From the NCBI GenBank assembly GCA_016866375.1, contig VGMK01000002.1, positions 1 to 33,533 of the forward strand: a stretch of 33,533 nt of DNA, written 5' to 3'. Source of the stretch: Bacteroidota bacterium. Lineage in GTDB: Bacteria > Bacteroidota > Bacteroidia > Flavobacteriales_D > Crocinitomicaceae. How positions within the stretch are numbered: the stretch's first letter is position 1; each line of letters begins with the position of its first letter. Below, piece by piece: positions 32,368 to 33,533 of the stretch. The position numbers and the translations under genes were made by a program. The notes beneath the pieces were generated by a model. That model did not search any database. It saw only the letters and a program-made list of their open reading frames with translations, and had not been told where the DNA came from.

Positions 32368-33462
32368 CTATAAATAATTTAATGGATTCGTATTAATTTG
32401 CGTTAGATGGATGGCAAAGGTACTAAATTTTTCTTTTAGTTTTTCAGCAATTAATTCTCCTGTAAATTGTTCGCTTTCATAATGACCTATATCAGCAATT
32501 ATTATCTGATTCTCGGCCTCAAAAAAATCATGGTATTTAAAGTCCGCACTGATAAAAATATCTGCACTTGCCTGTATTGCTTTAGAAAGAAGAAAACTTC
32601 CAGATCCGCCACAAATAGCTACTTTTTTAATCGTGGAAGTATGTGGTTTAGTATATTTTATAACCCCACAATTGAATGTCTTTTTTAAGTGTTGTAAAAA
32701 TGCACTCACCGTAATTTCTGAGTCAAGTTCACCTATCATGCCGGAGCCAATTTCTTGATTGAAATTTTGTATTTTAAGCCATTCGTGAGCAACTTCTTCG
32801 TAGGGGTGTGCAGTAAAAAGTGCTTTTGAAACCAATGATTTCACAGTTGTGGGTATGAGGTATTCTACTCTGTATTCGTTTACCTCTTCGCGTACAAATA
32901 CCTCTCCAATGGAAGGATTTGCATCTTGGTTAGGCATAAAAGTTCCAAGACCCTTACTTCTAAAATGACATGCTGAATAATTCCCAATTCTGCCACCGCC
33001 ATTTTCAAAAATGGCATTATCGACTTTTTCTAGTGCATTTTCGGGCATATATACCACTAGTTTTTCGAGTTGATCAGATTTTGGTGCTAGAATTTTCGTT
33101 TTCTTGAGGTTTAATTTTTGGGCAATTTTTGCATTTACACCTTGAAAATGATTGTCTAGATTGGTATGAATAGCATATAAAGCAATATGTTGACGAATGC
33201 ACTGAATAAGAACCCGATTTACTAAGTTTTGTTGTGCTAAATTTTTTATTCCTCTGAAAATTACAGGATGATGCGAAACTATCACATTGCAATTTTTCTG
33301 AAGCGCCTCCGTCACTATTTCTTCTGTAACGTCTAAAGAAATCAAAACATTACTAATATCCATGTCTTTCTCGCCGACAAGTAAACCTGAATTATCATAC
33401 TCCTCCTGAAGAGAAAGCGAAAAGGAGGATTCCAAAAAATCACATAAATCAGCGACTTTCAT
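32368..33462 (-). CDS. NIF3-family (YqfO/YbgI) dinuclear metal protein
   Basis: A 364-residue cytoplasmic protein of the NIF3 family, often annotated as GTP cyclohydrolase 1 type 2, although that activity is not firmly established. Metal ligands of the two-metal centre are visible: VSHHPVIF (H64, H65), HTNLDN (H99, D103) and near the C-terminus GHYESE (H and E). The length matches the long YqfO form, in which a PII/CutA-like domain (about residues 125-230, LVVYMPENALEKVDNAIFE region) is inserted between the two halves of the core. It lies directly upstream of the zinc-ribbon gene and one base after the tail of another gene. Confidence 0.94.
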   Translation of the reverse strand: MKVADLCDFLESSFSLSLQEEYDNSGLLVGEKDMDISNVLISLDVTEEIVTEALQKNCNVIVSHHPVIFRGIKNLAQQNLVNRVLIQCIRQHIALYAIHTNLDNHFQGVNAKIAQKLNLKKTKILAPKSDQLEKLVVYMPENALEKVDNAIFENGGGRIGNYSACHFRSKGLGTFMPNQDANPSIGEVFVREEVNEYRVEYLIPTTVKSLVSKALFTAHPYEEVAHEWLKIQNFNQEIGSGMIGELDSEITVSAFLQHLKKTFNCGVIKYTKPHTSTIKKVAICGGSGSFLLSKAIQASADIFISADFKYHDFFEAENQIIIADIGHYESEQFTGELIAEKLKEKFSTFAIHLTQINTNPLNYL

Positions 33463-33463
33463 A

Positions 33464-33532
33464 TTAAAGTTTTTTAGTTAATGACATGCTGTAACCTAGT
33501 CCATATGGCTTATGAATGTAATCGCCAGATTT
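33464..33532 (-). CDS. C-terminal 22 residues of an upstream gene, cut by the window edge
   Basis: On the - strand the sequence is open from the window edge to a TAA one base before the NIF3 ATG. It reads KSGDYIHKPYGLGYSMSLTK with KL after it. The alternation of aromatic and small residues would fit the last strand of an outer-membrane beta-barrel, but 22 residues do not allow an assignment. The one-base spacing suggests the same operon as the NIF3 gene. Confidence 0.45.
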   Translation of the reverse strand, partial: KSGDYIHKPYGLGYSMSLTKKL

Positions 33533-33533
33533 A

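Noticed and set aside
1..33533. CRISPR arrays, tRNA or rRNA genes, insertion sequences, prophage or attachment sites
   Set aside because: No direct-repeat arrays, cloverleaf-like sequences, transposase motifs or integrase genes were seen; nearly all of the window is accounted for by housekeeping or conserved genes.

Overview
The window is a gene-dense, AT-rich stretch of chromosome from a member of the Bacteroidota, most likely of the flavobacterial branch. The evidence is the gene order murE-mraY-murD-ftsW-murG-murC-ftsQ-ftsA-ftsZ-yqeY without ddl or murB, an FtsZ that ends in NNNFLHDNVD, a DnaE with a fused N-terminal exonuclease, promoter boxes of the form TAnnTTTG, and no obvious Shine-Dalgarno sequences. 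Nothing looks like phage, an insertion sequence, a CRISPR array, tRNA or rRNA. No gene-free stretch exceeds about 100 bases.

Region 1 (1-11693, + strand) is the division and cell wall (dcw) cluster. It starts inside murE and runs through lipid I/II synthesis (mraY, murD, murG, murC), the SEDS polymerase ftsW and the divisome genes ftsQ, ftsA and ftsZ, to a GatB/YqeY protein and a clear intrinsic terminator. Most junctions are 1- or 4-base overlaps. A small unrecognised gene between murD and ftsW looks like a decayed copy of the MurD C-terminal domain.

Region 2 (11693-13551, + strand) is a three-gene methionine salvage operon, mtnB-mtnD-mtnC. Its -7 box overlaps the end of the preceding terminator.

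Region 3 (13580-17140, - strand) holds two secreted DUF1573 proteins and a coupled operon: rhomboid protease, class IV aminotransferase, a 48-residue CxxC membrane protein, and a CorA transporter. The small gene is easily missed, and it moves the likely CorA start.

Region 4 (17169-24865) holds an L,D-transpeptidase lipoprotein, rpe, a secreted hypothetical protein coupled to a CvfB-like S1 protein, a convergent membrane-anchored lysozyme-like protein, gpsA and an aspartate kinase. Several genes serve the envelope: the MurE DNPR motif points to meso-diaminopimelate, aspartate kinase feeds its synthesis, the L,D-transpeptidase can cross-link it, and GpsA supplies glycerol 3-phosphate for phospholipids.

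Region 5 (24904-33533) holds feoA-feoB (ferrous iron uptake), the large exonuclease-DnaE fusion, and a convergent operon of a NIF3-family protein and a coiled-coil zinc-ribbon protein, preceded by the tail of another gene cut by the window edge.

The observations most worth a second look are the MurD-like orphan, the small CxxC protein, the loss of metal ligands in the DnaE PHP domain alongside an intact fused exonuclease, a terminator-like hairpin inside a DUF1573 signal-peptide region, and four genes whose start codon lies exactly four bases after a TAnnTTT(G/A) box, which suggests leaderless mRNAs. I found no wholly new multi-gene system.
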